Shown here piece by piece: positions 62,689 to 64,000 of a stretch of DNA of 64,000 nucleotides. Numbering within the stretch: the stretch's first letter is position 1; each line of letters starts with the position of its first letter. A program made the position numbers and the translations under genes. The notes beneath the pieces are model-generated. The model ran no database searches, was not told where the DNA came from, and saw nothing but the letters and a program-made list of their open reading frames with translations. The stretch is from Aricia agestis (lineage: Eukaryota > Arthropoda > Insecta > Lepidoptera > Lycaenidae). The stretch covers positions 16,546,001 to 16,610,000 of the forward strand of contig NC_056412.1 in NCBI RefSeq assembly GCF_905147365.1, read 5' to 3'.

Positions 62689-63380
62689 AGGTATCGATCC
62701 GATCCTGGTGGCAAGCGACCACGACCGACAAAAAATCAAATAAAATGACACTTTACGATCTAGGGCAGGGATAGCGAACCTGTTCTGAAGAAATATAGCT
62801 GAAGAAGTCGGAAACGTGCGATTTTTTTAGTAATTCGGTGTGTATTTCAAAATTTACCTAATTTAGTGCTCACTATGCGAAGGTGGATCTATAACCTTCA
62901 TTGTTAGTAAAATAATTTCGATACTAGTTATGTCACGTGCCACTGGTAGCACGCGTGCCATTGGTTGGCCATCATGGGGTGTCATTTCTTAACGACAATA
63001 GTCTAGCGACCCATGCCGCCGCATCTTCCGGCTTCGAGTGAAATAAAACATGTAGCCTATGTCATAAATTTTTTGTTGATCGCGGTTGCTTGCCGCATTG
63101 ATCGGAACGGTACCTTTAAAACAAAGTTTAAGTTAAGCCAACAATAACACAGACCAACAGAAGCTTTGGTGCCTGTAAATTAAAAGCTGTACCTAAAAGA
63201 ACTTTGTGCCTATACTATGTAACTATACTATGTTTCTAAGCAATTTTCTATCTATCAGCTCAGGTTTTTAAGATATTTCATTAAAAATTTTCAAAAATCT
63301 CGCATTTTAGTCCATTTCACATATTCATATTAATTGTGGGGGCACAAAGTTCTTACATACCTGTAATTTTAAATAATTAA
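62689..63380. other. No gene; possible hAT-like ends
   Basis: CAGGGATAGCGAACC at 62766 and GGTTGGCCATCATG near 62963 could be decayed hAT-type ends, without a clear duplication. 63055-63120 resembles the tandem unit at 28751. Confidence 0.35.
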
Positions 63381-63386
63381 TTTTAA

Positions 63387-63456
63387 ATAATTTGGTGCCC
63401 GAATATTAATAGTTCTAGGTACCCCTAGAGCTATTAATATTCGGGCACCAAATTAT
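63387..63456. repeat. 26-bp perfect hairpin
   Basis: Arm 63387-63412 (containing TTTGGTGCCCGAATATTAAT) is exactly inverted at 63431-63456 around an 18-bp loop. ATCGGGCACCAA occurs once more just after it. Confidence 0.85.
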
Positions 63457-63900
63457 CGGGCACCAATTTTTTTTTTCAAAGTTTTTGGCATGTGTAAATA
63501 CTAAATAATAATATTATTATTTACCCGTCTGCTAAGAAAGGTATTTACGCAGCGTATGACTATTTAAGGTTCGCTGCCTTTATCTGTAATATGACTTTTC
63601 CAATGTGTTAGACACAGACATTCAGACCCTGCATAGTTATTCGCTGTTAAAATATTTTATTAGTATGGTACTTATATAAATCATTTAAATACTATCTGCC
63701 TAATTATGACGGAATACTTACGCGCGATTGGTATCTTAAAACTCTCGTTAACGAGTATGATTGAACTCGACATCAGCACTTCGATTCTGGTATTTCAACC
63801 CAACATTATAATAGCTCCGATGCAGTCTCGGTATATTATAATAATATAATATCATTGATATGAAGCCTCAGATGTGTAAATGTCAATAAATCAACGGTGT
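63457..63900. other. No gene recognised
   Basis: AT-rich sequence without supported features. Confidence 0.4.
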
Positions 63901-63902
63901 AA

Positions 63903-64000
63903 AGTCAATTCAGACAGCAGTCCGCAACGCGACGCGTAGTATCCATTTCCAAAATTGTATGGATTTGACAGAATTGAACTGCGTGAGAACTGAGACGTCT
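63903..64000. mobile_element. TAA-type MITE, left part, cut by window end
   Basis: AGTCAATTCAGACAG then CCGCAACGCGACGCGTAG and TGTATGGATTTGACAGA match 61276-61345, preceded by TAA at 63900-63902. Confidence 0.7.

Overview
This is 64 kb of AT-rich eukaryotic DNA that looks lepidopteran (moth or butterfly). The evidence is its repeats: interspersed elements of the type common in Lepidoptera (a family with (GTCT)n/(ACAG)n tracts, a family starting CTAGCTGTCCCGGCAAATG, an ACCGAGCTTTGCTCGGT hairpin family), pol III SINEs, piggyBac and mariner transposons, and jockey/CR1-like and RNase H-bearing LINEs. I found no convincing host exon, no bacterial-style operon, no CRISPR array and no standalone tRNA or rRNA gene. 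All recognisable protein coding belongs to transposable elements, so the window is probably intergenic or the interior of a very large intron.

Layout. 0-10 kb: SINE and MITE copies (several with 8-bp target duplications) and a decayed mariner transposase (5023-5910). 10.4-13.4 kb: a 5'-truncated RNase H LINE inserted into a MITE; an uninterrupted copy of that MITE lies at 40.3 kb. 13.7-14.15 kb: a LINE 3' fragment whose tail is shared with five SINE copies in the window. 14.8-23 kb: MITEs, TA-flanked fold-back elements and SINEs. 24.16-26.55 kb: a nearly intact piggyBac element flanked by TTAA, inserted into a repeat whose empty site appears elsewhere in the window. 27-38.5 kb: repeats, including a 2.3-kb TTAA-flanked composite (33.57-35.84 kb), a TTAA-flanked MITE and a tRNA-derived SINE. 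39.4-45.7 kb: a 135-bp tandem array, then a roughly 185-bp satellite array split by a LINE with one uninterrupted 987-codon endonuclease/reverse transcriptase ORF. 46.6-54.4 kb: a broken LINE ORF1 (+ strand) abutting a second, two-ORF LINE (- strand) that was itself split by a 1.87-kb inverted-repeat DNA element. 55.2-59.4 kb: a C/G-rich MITE, then a very large palindrome (arms of about 1.4 kb, spacer 1.1 kb), each arm of which holds a smaller palindrome. 60-64 kb: more repeats and MITEs.

The elements are related by nesting and parasitism rather than by a shared pathway. SINEs carry the LINE tail, MITEs carry only transposase-recognisable ends, and insertion-into-insertion gives a relative chronology that can be read from the sequence. 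The least explained item is the 3.9-kb palindrome at 55553-59442.
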